Shown here piece by piece: positions 54,358-64,000 of a stretch of DNA of 64,000 nt (position 1 is the first letter of the stretch; every line of letters starts with the position of its first letter). Under the pieces are notes generated by a model. That model had not been told where the DNA came from. It was given only the letters and a program-made list of their open reading frames with translations, and made no database searches. The translations under genes and the position numbers were made by a program. The stretch is from NCBI GenBank assembly GCA_036365145.1, contig JAEOAD010000018.1, positions 7,830,001 through 7,894,000 of the forward strand, written 5' to 3'. This DNA is from Orientallactaga sibirica. Its lineage: Eukaryota > Chordata > Mammalia > Rodentia > Dipodidae.

Positions 54358-55182
54358 CCTGATGGTGTGTTTTATATATACACTTCTTGGTATTTTCTTT
54401 CATTTTGATTTGTTTGTACAATAGTGATGAGCCATTTATTAGATATACTATCTGTGCTAGTCCTAAATTCATTAAGCTAATTGTACTCATTATAGCAAAT
54501 ATTTGGCATGATTCAAAGAGATTTAGATGGTTGGCCTTGGGGAATAAACCTGAACTCTACCTTCAAGATTCTTCTGCTCAAGATTGATAGGTGGAGTATG
54601 TGAAGGGACATATTGGGATTTAGAAGTGTTGGGGAAGCTTTATAGGAGGCAGAGAAGAGTTATGTGGCATCTTCATTTGAGCTGGACTGAGAGGAAGTGG
54701 AGCTTTGATAGAAGCAGAGAAGCCTGTGGATCAAAGTCCAGCACTGACATCAAAACTGTAAGAAAAACAAAGTTCAAGGAATAGAGGGACAGTACATCTA
54801 GGAAACCATTTCTGAATTGGACTCTATGAGATATTTGTTTGTTTACTGAGCATTCATGTGTACAGAAGGGTGAGAACACACAGATCAAAGTGACTATATC
54901 TCTTCCAAAAGTCTCTCCTTATAAAGGACATTTAAGATAATCCATATTTTAATCATTAATCAAAGGTCTTTATAAAGTGCTGCTTGATGCTGTTGATGCA
55001 GCTAATAATACTGCTTGCTTGGAACCATGTGCCTGGGCAAGCATCTCACGGGCACTATCCCTTAACATGTTGGTCTTTCTTCTTCACATGTAGGCCATAT
55101 GAACTATTTATAGTTAGTCTTTAAGTCACAAGGGATGTCCTTTTCTCTTTGCTATTGTGTGCCAAACACCTAAAACAGAGCC

Positions 55183-55214
55183 TAGCCTTATGTAACCATG
55201 GTTACATAAGGCTA
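55183..55214. promoter_or_regulatory. perfect 32-bp palindrome containing an X-box (RFX-type) motif
   Basis: The half-site TAGCCTTATGTAACCA is followed at once by its exact reverse complement. The core GTAACC-AT-GGTTAC fits the palindromic X-box (GTNRCC, short spacer, GGYNAC) bound by RFX factors. The site is read directly; the binding role is inference. Confidence 0.6.
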
Positions 55215-56154
55215 CAACTCACCTCATTCTCATGCCTCCCATCTGTATAGTCTTGGGAGGAATTGATACATATAGGATTGGAAGGTTAACTGAAAAACAA
55301 GACTCTAGTCATGCAAATTTTATGAGGTTGTTACCCATGTTGGGTTGGGATTTTTTTTTTGTGTGTTACAGCTATTTGGAGTTCTTTAAGTCACCTCTTA
55401 CCCATACACCTATAAGTAAGCTCAATAAAGTTATTGGTTCACCCATTTGGATTTGAGTAAAATCATTTCTTTTGTCTGTTGTTGGTTTCCTATCTGAAGC
55501 ACCAACATGATATGTTTGCCCATTTCTCAGTAAATGTAATCTGGCAGCTATATTATAGATCTTAGAAGGAGGCACATGGATCTTCTTCCATTGTCTCAGA
55601 AAACTGTCAGAGAGCTCTAAGGTTCCCCAAGGCTCACAGTGTTATGTTAGTGGCAGAATAGAGATAAGGGGCCCAGGTGTTCTGACTCCATGCCTTATTT
55701 CTACCAAAGGACCATTCATTTTGCCTTCATTGCAAACTTGAAGGAAAGCACATGGACTACTCACAGGAAAAGGAAATTTTTAACAGCAGACAAGATTAAG
55801 GAGGAAGCACACAAATTGAACTAGGAAGAAATACAAGGCCTTGCTATCATGATCAATTGATACCTCAAATAACAGAAAGATTCAAGCTGCCCCAATCTTT
55901 GTAACTTCTGGACTAGCTTTCTAAACCTTGCCAATCCTGGGATACCACAGCAAGCTACAGTGACTGGCCAGTTGAATCAACCACCTCCAATGGATCTGAA
56001 CACACACAGTAAGCCAAAACAAGGAGTGCTGAGGATACCTGGGAATTAAAAAAGAAAGATCTAGAGTCAGAGGTGGCCAGTTAAGAAATTAGTCAAGAGT
56101 GGGGCAGAAATAGAAAACATAATAGACAGGAAAACCTGGCTGACAAAAAGGGGG

Positions 56155-56186
56155 GGGAGGAAAGGAAAGGAAAGGAAAGGAAAGCA
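56155..56186 (+). repeat. short (GGAAA)n
   Basis: About five GGAAA units after a G run. Confidence 0.9.
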
Positions 56187-59100
56187 AATTGGTAAAAAAT
56201 AAATGCAATCCAAAGCACAACAAAACATTTTTTTTAAAGTTTGTTTTACCTAGAATTAATGACAGGAAAACTCTATAAATGTGGTGCAAAATGTTTAATG
56301 CCCCATTGAATGCCAACATTATGCCATTCATCTGTCCTTGCAGGTGTATTATTTCTAGTCCCCAGGATGAAAAGAAATGTTTCTTTCCACATCTTTTATA
56401 GTACTTAAAATACATATTTCCGTGGCTTTATTGCCAAAGGTCCTGCTTTCTTCCAGAACCCACAATGACTAGTCATGTTACTGCCACCAAGTCTAGGAAC
56501 TGGGGTTAGTAGTTGGTGGAGAGGCTTTGCTTGTACCCTATGAGCAATCCTCACATTAACAACCCTTAGTTAGTGACTTCATCTAAATATTTATTTCTCC
56601 CTGAGGGAAAGATTTCTCTAAGAACTTTCTCTGTTCCCTGTGTGTTCAGAACTCTTGATCTGTTTTTCTTCTATTTGTCCACTTAGAGTTTTTGCTGGAA
56701 TCAATTTTACTAATTTCTTCCTGAAAATTAGCAAGTCAGAGTAAATCACAGGAATTCTTTGCTCGCTGTCATGTGATTCCCTCCACACCCTTAGTTTTTC
56801 TCTCAGTGTTAGTTACAAGGGTCTTGACTTACATTAGTTTCTGCCTAGAATATCTCTTCATTTAAAATACATAGAGGAAGGAAGGGAGGAATGGAGGGAA
56901 ACTTTAAACTAAATTTTAAAATTATTTTTATTTTAAACATTGTGATCAAGAACTGGGCTTCCATCATTGTTCTAAATGAGGCTTTCTTTCACATTCCTAA
57001 CACATTTTTCATAATGAAAGACATTATCATCATGGAATCTGAAGTTTTTCTTGTTTTCCATCAAATTGACTGTTAGTTAAAGCTTCTAGTATTGTCAGCT
57101 TTCTTGGAATATTCTTGTTCAGTTTATTAGATTAACTAAACCACAGTCCAAATCCTGTTTCAGAGCTAGTAGACTATCTGACATTTGCATGACTCTGGAA
57201 GCTTAGGAAGGGCACTTAAACTTCAGCAGCTACAGGTTTCTCCCCTGCAGAATGAATGTATTAGACCAGATTATCTGATCCAAGATCCTTCAGACACTAA
57301 TATTCCACACACATATGGTTTCTTGACTCGGTGGTTCTCACTATACTTTATAAGAACACAATATTCACCCATTATTCAGAGAGTGTATCTTACAACTTAA
57401 AGGACAATAAAAAAATCAATTAAATTGAAAAATAAAAGGCTTTACTAGCTGTACAAGCTATTTTCAGAACCCCAAAGCCAGAGATTCATTTTGAAGTGTT
57501 CTGTGGCTTTGTTTCTTCATTGGCTGATGGTGGCCAGCTTGTTAACTGACTTTTCTAGTGTGTTTTCACAACAACCTTGAGACTCCTTAGAGCAAATTGC
57601 AATGGCAAAGCAGTTTTCCAACTGGCAATCAGGAGGCCCTGATCTCAGGCCCCTAGAGAACAGGCCAACTCCTTAATTCCAGGCTGATGATGGGGAAGAA
57701 GTCATGGCGAGGTTAAGTGACTTATGCAATTCCATGGACTGCGCCAGTCTCCACGACAGGATCCTGAATTCTGTGTCTTGCCTTTTTGGAAGACTTTCCT
57801 TTCTCTCAGTCACTCTTTTCTGAGTGTTTTTTAATCAGGCATGATCCACAAATAAAGGAAATTGTGGTTTTCACATCATGATCACGATTATTTTCCCACC
57901 GTGAATAATAAAAGAGGAGGGAACCATTTTGTAGCTTCCAATGCCTCTTATTCCATCCTGCATTGTTTATTTCTTGGGCTTTTGACAGGTTTTACTTGGA
58001 GATGTCAGTTTTTAACACGTTTTCATAGTTTTGCATTTTATTTTAGGATTCTCTGTCATAACCATTTATTTTTCCCCCCACCGGCTGAGTTGTTGAAAAA
58101 GAAAACTTTTTCGAGGCCAGTCCAATCCTACAATTTAAGAACTGGCAGGATCTGTCCACGTTTTTCCCCCTGGGAGGATTAATGTGCCTCTTTTTTATTC
58201 TCTAAGTTTTATGACTCGAAATAAAGGATATAATGGTGCCATTGAGAGTTGAGAAGATGTGGAAGATAAATAGTCTATGTGGGAACTGCTTAAAATGAGC
58301 ATCGAAGTGTGGGGAAGGAGGTAGATGTGGGGATGGTTTTTATCATGTGAGTGTGGCCTATTAACGATAAAGGAAATTTCCTCCTTCTAATGAGTCTCAC
58401 CTTTATAGACTAAAGGGAGAGCAAACAGCCCCATTTGTGTCATAAATGTAAAGAAGCTGAAATCCTACTCCCAAGAATGTAATATGTTTAATTTTGAAGT
58501 TGGGAGAGTCATCGTTAAAATGTACATATTTTCTGGGGCCTGTATGATGGAGTGTGGGCTTTTAACTTTAATTTCATTGTCTGAACACTTACACATTTCA
58601 GCAATATGCTAAAGCCATCTGCAGGAAAGTAATTGACCAAAGGAAGTAACTTGAATTAATTCTTTTGGTCATGCTCACACTAATTAGCTTCTGACTTGGT
58701 GGGAGCCACCTGTATGATAAGCCATTAGAACCATGGCTTCAAGCACACACCTCATCAACAAAGCACTTTTCTTAAGGGTCTTTTGGAATTTTATAAAGTA
58801 AATTGAGCAAATGTTACTAACCTCCCGGAGCCTATAATTAAGTTCAATGCAATAGACATATACTGACTAGACATTGTGTGCAAAGCACTATGGGGAAAGA
58901 GAGTTAAGCCGGGCATGATTCCTACTGTCCTAGAGCTCACAGGTAGTAAGAAAAGAAGACTGAATCCTCTATTGGGCCTATTCAGGGAGGCCAGGATACC
59001 AGAAGTAATTTATTCTTGCCAGCAAATATTTTATATAGTTCAGGCTACATTTGAATTGAACCTTTAAAAAGATCAGAGACATCGAATTTAACTGATATTA

Positions 59101-60149
59101 TTTAATTCCTATCTTTCCTACCTCATCATATCATTCCAATTTAAGATTTCTAAATACTTTCCATTGTACCTTGTCAGAATGCCATCCTTACCCATGACCT
59201 TCAGGGCGCTCACATAATGGTTCTTTCTAGTTCTTTGATCTTGTCTCCTACATGTACCCTTGACATACTCCTTGACATCCCTGACATACCCAGTCCTTCA
59301 CTTGAGACAGGCAAGGATAGAGATTAGCTTACTAACCCCAGGCCACCACTTTGCTTGGGGAGAAAACACTCACGCAATAGCCTGGCTCTATTCAGGTGGC
59401 CACTGCCTCTCTTGGCTGTGTGTCTAAAACTTATACTTCTATTTTAGCATATAATAAGGTGTCTTGCTGCCTTGCTATTTGTATACACCTGTCTTCAATT
59501 CTTCACAGACTATCAGTAACCCAGTCTCTATCTGTCTGACACAGCACCTCTCTCCTTTTCAAATCCAGCAGCTGCCCCTAAGCCACTGGTTCCTCTCACT
59601 ATTTCTATCTTTTGCTCATTTCTAGCAAGAGGCCCAATTTAATCAGGCCTCCCCACCACCATGACTCTCATTCCAATCACAATGTCTCAGTTCCTCCACA
59701 ATATTAATCATTCTCAGTGGGTAACACCTTCATTAATTTACTTACTTATATATATTATCCACTTCTCTCTTTGTCCACCCCTACACATAAATTCCACAAG
59801 AAAAAGGAATTTTCAGAGCTGTTTATTAAAGTATTCTCTTTACCAAGGCTGGGTCAGGGACTCAGTTAATATTAGAAAAAGGAGCGAATGAAAAGAAGTG
59901 GAGGATAGGAAACAATGAACAAAGGTACAAAGGCAAAACTAGGATAGGGAAAATACTTGATTGTTTTCAGAAAGCTAACAGAGATATGAATTAAGGGTGT
60001 GCTATGGCCTTGAAAGCCAAAATTATCCTCCAAATTTTGGAGACTTGGCTCCTAAGAATCAAAGTTCAATAGGGTAAACAACCCAGGGTCTCTGCTTTAC
60101 CTGCATAGCTCTGAAAATGTACACTATTTTAAAATATTTTTAATTTTTG

Positions 60150-60255
60150 TTTTTGTTCATTTATTTATTCATTCATTTGGGGGTATGAGGGATTGAATTC
60201 ATGGGGTTGTGCATACTAGGCAAGCACTCTACTATTGTGCTGCATCACCAGACCA
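60150..60255 (-). mobile_element. ID-type SINE, antisense
   Basis: T-rich tail, 'gagggattgaattcatggggttgtgcatactaggcaagcactctactattgtgctgcatcaccag'. This is the reverse of the rodent ID/tRNA-Ala-like sequence (B box and A box in order). It differs from the abundant SINE of this window. Confidence 0.78.
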
Positions 60256-61496
60256 AACTTACACTATGATAAAGCTCATGTATTATGTCATGAGTTTTCC
60301 TCTTACATATACCTTATGTAAGTGTATATCAAAATGTTGCTCCATCAAGTCTCCCATGTTTTATGATATTCTCACAGGGGAAAAAGATCTTTAACATTAA
60401 CTAAAATCATTGAAACAGCCATTTGTACATAAGCACAAGCTAGAGAGGATATAACTCTACAATGTGTGTGTGGTTTCTGTCCTTGCGCTGTGCTAGACAA
60501 GCCCATCTCTAAGTGTATCCAAAATGTCAGCCATCACATTAGAGGGCAGCCAGCCAGCTCTTACCAGGTCCCCAAAGGTGGGATGTTATCAGAAGACTAT
60601 CATAGAGCACTTAATGGACCTTCATTCTTAAATAAACACAGGAGGAGGACAAGGGGCAGGGCCTTCAACCTGGTTGTTTGTATGTTCCTGTCAAACCAAT
60701 TGATTCTACGGGCCTACAGTGTTATATTGATTTCCTGCAATATGAGATTGTACAGGCCTGTCTTCATGGGCAGTGGTGGCTAAAAAATGGGAATGGTTTA
60801 ATGAATTCCAAGTCAGATTCTGTATATAAAGTTCACATCACTAGGAGATGGCCAGGCCTCTGTTCAGCATAGGAAAATTTCTCTTTTCTGGGTATAACTG
60901 TGACCCTCTGCTCCCTAACTCTCCTTTCACACCAATAACAATGTTATCTCATTCCCTAAAGAACCCTCAGCTCTTATTTGAGGCTCTTTAAAGCACAGAG
61001 CTGAGAGTCTCTGTGACATTTTAATTGCACTGGCTGTGATGAGAAGCTACATTAAGTCTTTCAGGGAAAAGTGAATAATTGCATAAAGACAAGTCATGTT
61101 AGGAAGAATGTTATCATTGCCCTCAACACCCAAGTCCAAATGTCTGGCTAAGCCCCGAACATGGGATTCTGAAACGCTTGTCCCTCAATCAGACTAGCTT
61201 AGAGGGACCCAACTCACCTCCCAGCCACCCTCTGGCATCTGCTGCTCCTTCTCATAGATACTTTTTTTTTTATTATTTTGCTTGAGTCTTTGTAGTTAGA
61301 AAACTTTCATTGCACCTTGATGTAAGTCTGTCCATGTTTTAGGCATCAAAAGAAGTAAGCCAGAATCTGCTAATATCCTTAGATTCTAGTGAATCTGAGC
61401 CAATGAAAACCTTAATTAAATACATCTCATTTCCTCTTCCCTGTGTCAACTACCAAATCCTCATTGAATTTTCCCAAAAGTGTTGAGACAATTTAT
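60256..61496. other. single-copy-looking sequence
   Basis: No repeat recognised. A 105-codon open frame at 60,466-60,783 has no recognisable domain and no convincing start context. Confidence 0.5.
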
Positions 61497-61640
61497 TTTC
61501 ATTGTATATATGTAAGGTGCACAACATGATGCTTTATCACACACACATATAGTAACATAAATTTACACATCCACCACAACCTTTTAATGGGTCTTGCCTC
61601 AAAGACAGTAAATGTACCATGTACTTTCCAGTCTTTTGAC
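61497..61640 (+). mobile_element. ancient L1M-type 3' fragment
   Basis: 'tgtatatatgtaaggtgcacaacatgatgctttatcacacacacatatagtaac' and 'aatttacacatccaccac' follow the 3' end of ancient mammalian L1 copies. Known from memory; moderate confidence. Confidence 0.5.
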
Positions 61641-61929
61641 TTGGGTCTGTACCACTCTGTCTAGTAGGAAGGATGCTTCCTGCCCGGTATCCAGGCATAC
61701 AACTCTACTAGCCCCAAAGATTCTGTGCTTCTGTGTATACTCTCCTCCAGTAACAAAATGGGCTGTTGCCACTCCTGGTAGGAAACTTGACTTCTTAGAA
61801 AGACTTCATGGAAAGAACCTTTATTTCCTTTCCTTTGATGAGTTTAGTCTACAGTTCCTTTTCTCTTTCCTTATCTCTCCATAGTATGGATGTAAATCCC
61901 AACATGTAAATGGTGATATTGCTTGCTGT
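61641..61929. other. unassigned sequence
   Basis: A 90-codon open frame here (61,612-61,884) has no recognisable domain. Confidence 0.45.
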
Positions 61930-61974
61930 AGTCGGTTTCATGTTGCTGGGATGAACATCCAAACCAGACACAGT

Positions 61975-62135
61975 ATTTATTTATTTAGTTAGTTAGTTAG
62001 TTGGTTTTTTGAGGTAGAGTCTCGCTCTAGTCCAGGCTGACTTAGTATTCATTATGTTGGCCTCAAACTCACAGCAATCCTCCTACCTCAGCCTCCTGAG
62101 TACTGGGATTAAAGGTATGGGCCACCGCACCCACC
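61975..62135 (-). mobile_element. B1 SINE
   Basis: Antisense B1: (TTTA/GTTA)n tail, 'gaggtagagtctcgctctagtccagg', 'cctcctacctcagcctcctgagtactggg', ending 'gggccaccgcacccac'. Short flanks CCAGACACAGT / CCAGACATAGT. Confidence 0.93.
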
Positions 62136-62148
62136 CAGACATAGTTTT

Positions 62149-62436
62149 TTTTTTTAACTTTTTTTTTAATTATTTTTTTATTATTTTTTTGGTGAGAGAC
62201 AGAGAGAGAGAGAGAGAGAGAGGAAGACAGAGATGGGCGCGTCAGCAGTGTCTCAGCTGCTGAGAACGAAATCTAGATGTGTGCGCCCCCTTGTGGTCAA
62301 GTGTGGCATTGCGCCCTTGCCTCACTTTGCATCTGGCTAAACATGGGACCTGGAGGTTGGAACCGCTGGAGATTGGAACCAGTGTTCTTAGGCTTAGGAG
62401 GCAGGTGCCTTAACCCCTAAGCCATCTCTCCAGCCC
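62149..62436 (-). mobile_element. tRNA-derived SINE, long form
   Basis: Antisense, T-rich tail, (GA)n, 'cccccttgtggtcaagtgtggcattgcgcccttgcc', with a duplicated B-box segment ('ggttggaaccgctggagattggaacc'). Perfect 13-bp duplication, CAGACATAGTTTT, at 62,136-62,148 and 62,437-62,449. Confidence 0.95.
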
Positions 62437-62812
62437 CAGACATAGTTTTATGGGAGCAAGGGGTTTATTTCAAACTTACAGACCCAGGGGGAAGTTCTAT
62501 TAGTGGTAGAAGGAGCTGCTGCCATACATCCAAGCAGAGAGAAAAATTTAAGCAAGCAAAACACCAGCACCAGCACAGACACCAAAAAATAGCAAACAAA
62601 CTGGCAGCACCAGCAGGGCCCCCACCAGAGCTCAGACTTCTTTGTATACCTTTGGGCTAGAATTCAGATACACCCACAAACACACCTTAGGGCTGAACCC
62701 CAGGATCCACCCCTAGTGACACCTCCTCCAGCCAGGCAGCTGGAGACCCCAGTTACAAGCTTTAATAAAACACCTGAGTCTATGGTGGACATACATTCAA
62801 CTACCATACTGC

Positions 62813-63787
62813 TTAAATATTAGGAAATAAAAATGCTCTCTTCTATAACTTTTGAATACAACTTCCAAGTCTCTCTTTCTCTCCTCATCTCCATTGTAAG
62901 TTAACAATGTTTCACACACAGTGAAAACAAAAGGGTAGCATATGACGAAAGTGATAAAAAGCATATGATAAAAGTGAGTGGTGGGTGTTGAGTGCACTGA
63001 CGGACACTTTTCCCATTCAAACTGAATACACACCATTTTATCCTAGTCAATTCTACCAAAGGGGGAAAGAAAAATTAAAGAAACTCAAAGCTATGTTTAT
63101 GTGAACTCACCATTTCTAGAAATTAATTTAAATAAGCCAGTAAACAAATTAACAACTATGTGGGCCAATGCACAAATTCTGCTTAGATGGACAAGATTAG
63201 AATATAGATTTAAGTATTTCTTAAGCTATATGTCATGACACTAGACATTTCTTGCTTTAGGTCCCATGTCCAGTAAGCTTAAAAAATGAATCTAAATAAT
63301 TTGAAACACATTTCCATTCTCCATCTTCAATTGACACCAATGCACATTGTGAATTTCTTAAAGGGAAACTTAGGAAGCAAACTTTCTCAAATAGTCGTGA
63401 CTATAAAGACTCTTCCTTTAAGGACTATCTCAAGGGATTGAGGAGCCCCAGAATAAGCTTAGAAAATGCTGGCCTCAGGAAAGGCACCTCAGAACCACCC
63501 CAAGCTGTGCTCAACTTGATGACCTCAGGCAAGGGATACAAAAGACATTTTGTAGTTCACACTAGGCCCAGTCCAGCTCAATAGGAGGGCACACTGAGAT
63601 ATAGGGACAACTCCCTTTCCAGTAATAGTGTTTGGTTGTTAGAGCTTGCATATCTGCCTTCTCTGGGGATTTCACAGGGTGTTTTGTTGGTTTTTCACAA
63701 ACATTAGGCATGGTGGAAACAGAGATGCAAAGATACATTCCTCTTCTTGCAAGACTTTATATTCTCAGAAAGCAGAGATCTGGGCAG

Positions 63788-63789
<2 letters not shown>
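62813..63789. other. unassigned sequence
   Basis: No repeat family or gene recognised. Confidence 0.5.
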
Positions 63790-63837
<48 letters not shown>

Positions 63838-63838
63838 A
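63790..63838 (+). repeat. A-run plus (TA)n microsatellite
   Basis: About 16 A followed by about 16 TA units. Possibly the tail of a retroposed sequence, but no body is recognised upstream. Confidence 0.95.
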
Positions 63839-64000
63839 AGTTTTAGTCACTGCTTTAAAATTTGTTCAAAGTATCATGGAAAAGAAGGAGAAGGAGTATC
63901 CAGGCTTGAGAATCAAAAAAGGCTTAGAGAAATTGCCACATTATCAATGACCAAGATGTTTCAGGTAGAGAAATGTACCAGCACTAGTTTTCCTCCCCAG

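Larger units (their letters stand above)
54358..60149. other. 5.8 kb repeat-poor block, probably single copy
   Basis: I recognise no SINE, L1 or LTR here apart from a tiny (GGAAA)n. It contains the 32-bp palindrome at 55,183, a homeodomain-type site CTAATTAG at about 58,680 and an E-box CACCTG at about 58,707. The longest open frames (106-108 codons) show no domain. It may be intronic or intergenic DNA under constraint, but I cannot measure conservation. Confidence 0.55.
61930..62812 (+). mobile_element. unclassified interspersed repeat (second copy) with nested SINEs
   Basis: 'gtcggtttcatgttgctgggatgaacatcc' (left), 'tttatgggagcaaggggtttatttcaaacttacag' (after the insertions), ending 'ggacatacattcaactacc'. 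The same modules as at 20,769-21,095. Interrupted by a B1 and a long-form SINE. Confidence 0.62.

Noticed and set aside
57862..58182. 106-codon open frame as a possible gene
   Set aside because: No domain, no splice context, odd composition; the region looks non-coding.
60466..60783. 105-codon open frame as a possible gene
   Set aside because: No recognisable domain and no supporting promoter or splice signals; length is within chance for this much sequence.

Overview
This is a stretch of mammalian, clearly rodent, nuclear DNA. I see no intact cellular protein-coding gene, no rRNA or tRNA gene and no prokaryotic feature. The evidence for a rodent is the mix of 7SL-derived B1 SINEs, B4-like ID/B1 chimeric SINEs, an ID-type element and many LINE-1 copies. 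A tRNA-derived SINE with the head 'gctggagagatggcttagcggtt' (A box in 'tggcttagcggt', B box in 'ggttcgattcc') is very abundant and comes in a long and a short form. From memory this family is typical of jerboas (Dipodidae, e.g. Jaculus), so a dipodid is my best guess for the organism. That is an inference, not something I could check.

Layout. Positions 1-21,500 are LINE-1 upon LINE-1: an old ORF2 fragment (1,655-3,108), a nearly full-length L1 (3,109-9,820), an older ORF2 3' part holding a 5'-inverted L1 (9,826-11,597), an L1 with a tandem-monomer 5'UTR (11,598-15,310), and two ORF2-tail/3'UTR copies (15,436-17,527 and 17,846-20,768). B1 and tRNA-type SINEs sit inside these, many with readable target-site duplications. 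Positions 21,735-31,048 hold a decayed endogenous retrovirus with 5' LTR, tRNA-Lys-like primer site, broken gag, pro, pol and env, and a truncated 3' LTR. An antisense L1 (23,318-27,900) split its gag. Positions 31,049-40,500 are more L1 pieces in both orientations, an LTR-like fragment and SINEs.

Positions 40,496-43,890 are mostly unassigned sequence with a GATA microsatellite. A B4-like SINE and a monomer-type L1 (44,418-48,775) follow. From about 49,140 to the end the character changes: repeat-poor DNA holding a 4 x 53 bp minisatellite, a CT/CA microsatellite, a few old L1 and SINE remnants, a perfect 32-bp palindrome that fits an RFX X-box, and a 5.8 kb stretch (54,360-60,150) where I recognise almost no repeats.

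Functionally, the L1 ORFs would have supplied the retrotransposition machinery (ORF1p RNA chaperone; ORF2p endonuclease and reverse transcriptase) that also mobilises B1 and tRNA-type SINEs. Every L1 ORF seen here is interrupted, so none of these copies looks active. The window reads as an intergenic or large-intron repeat sink beside a more conserved-looking single-copy flank.
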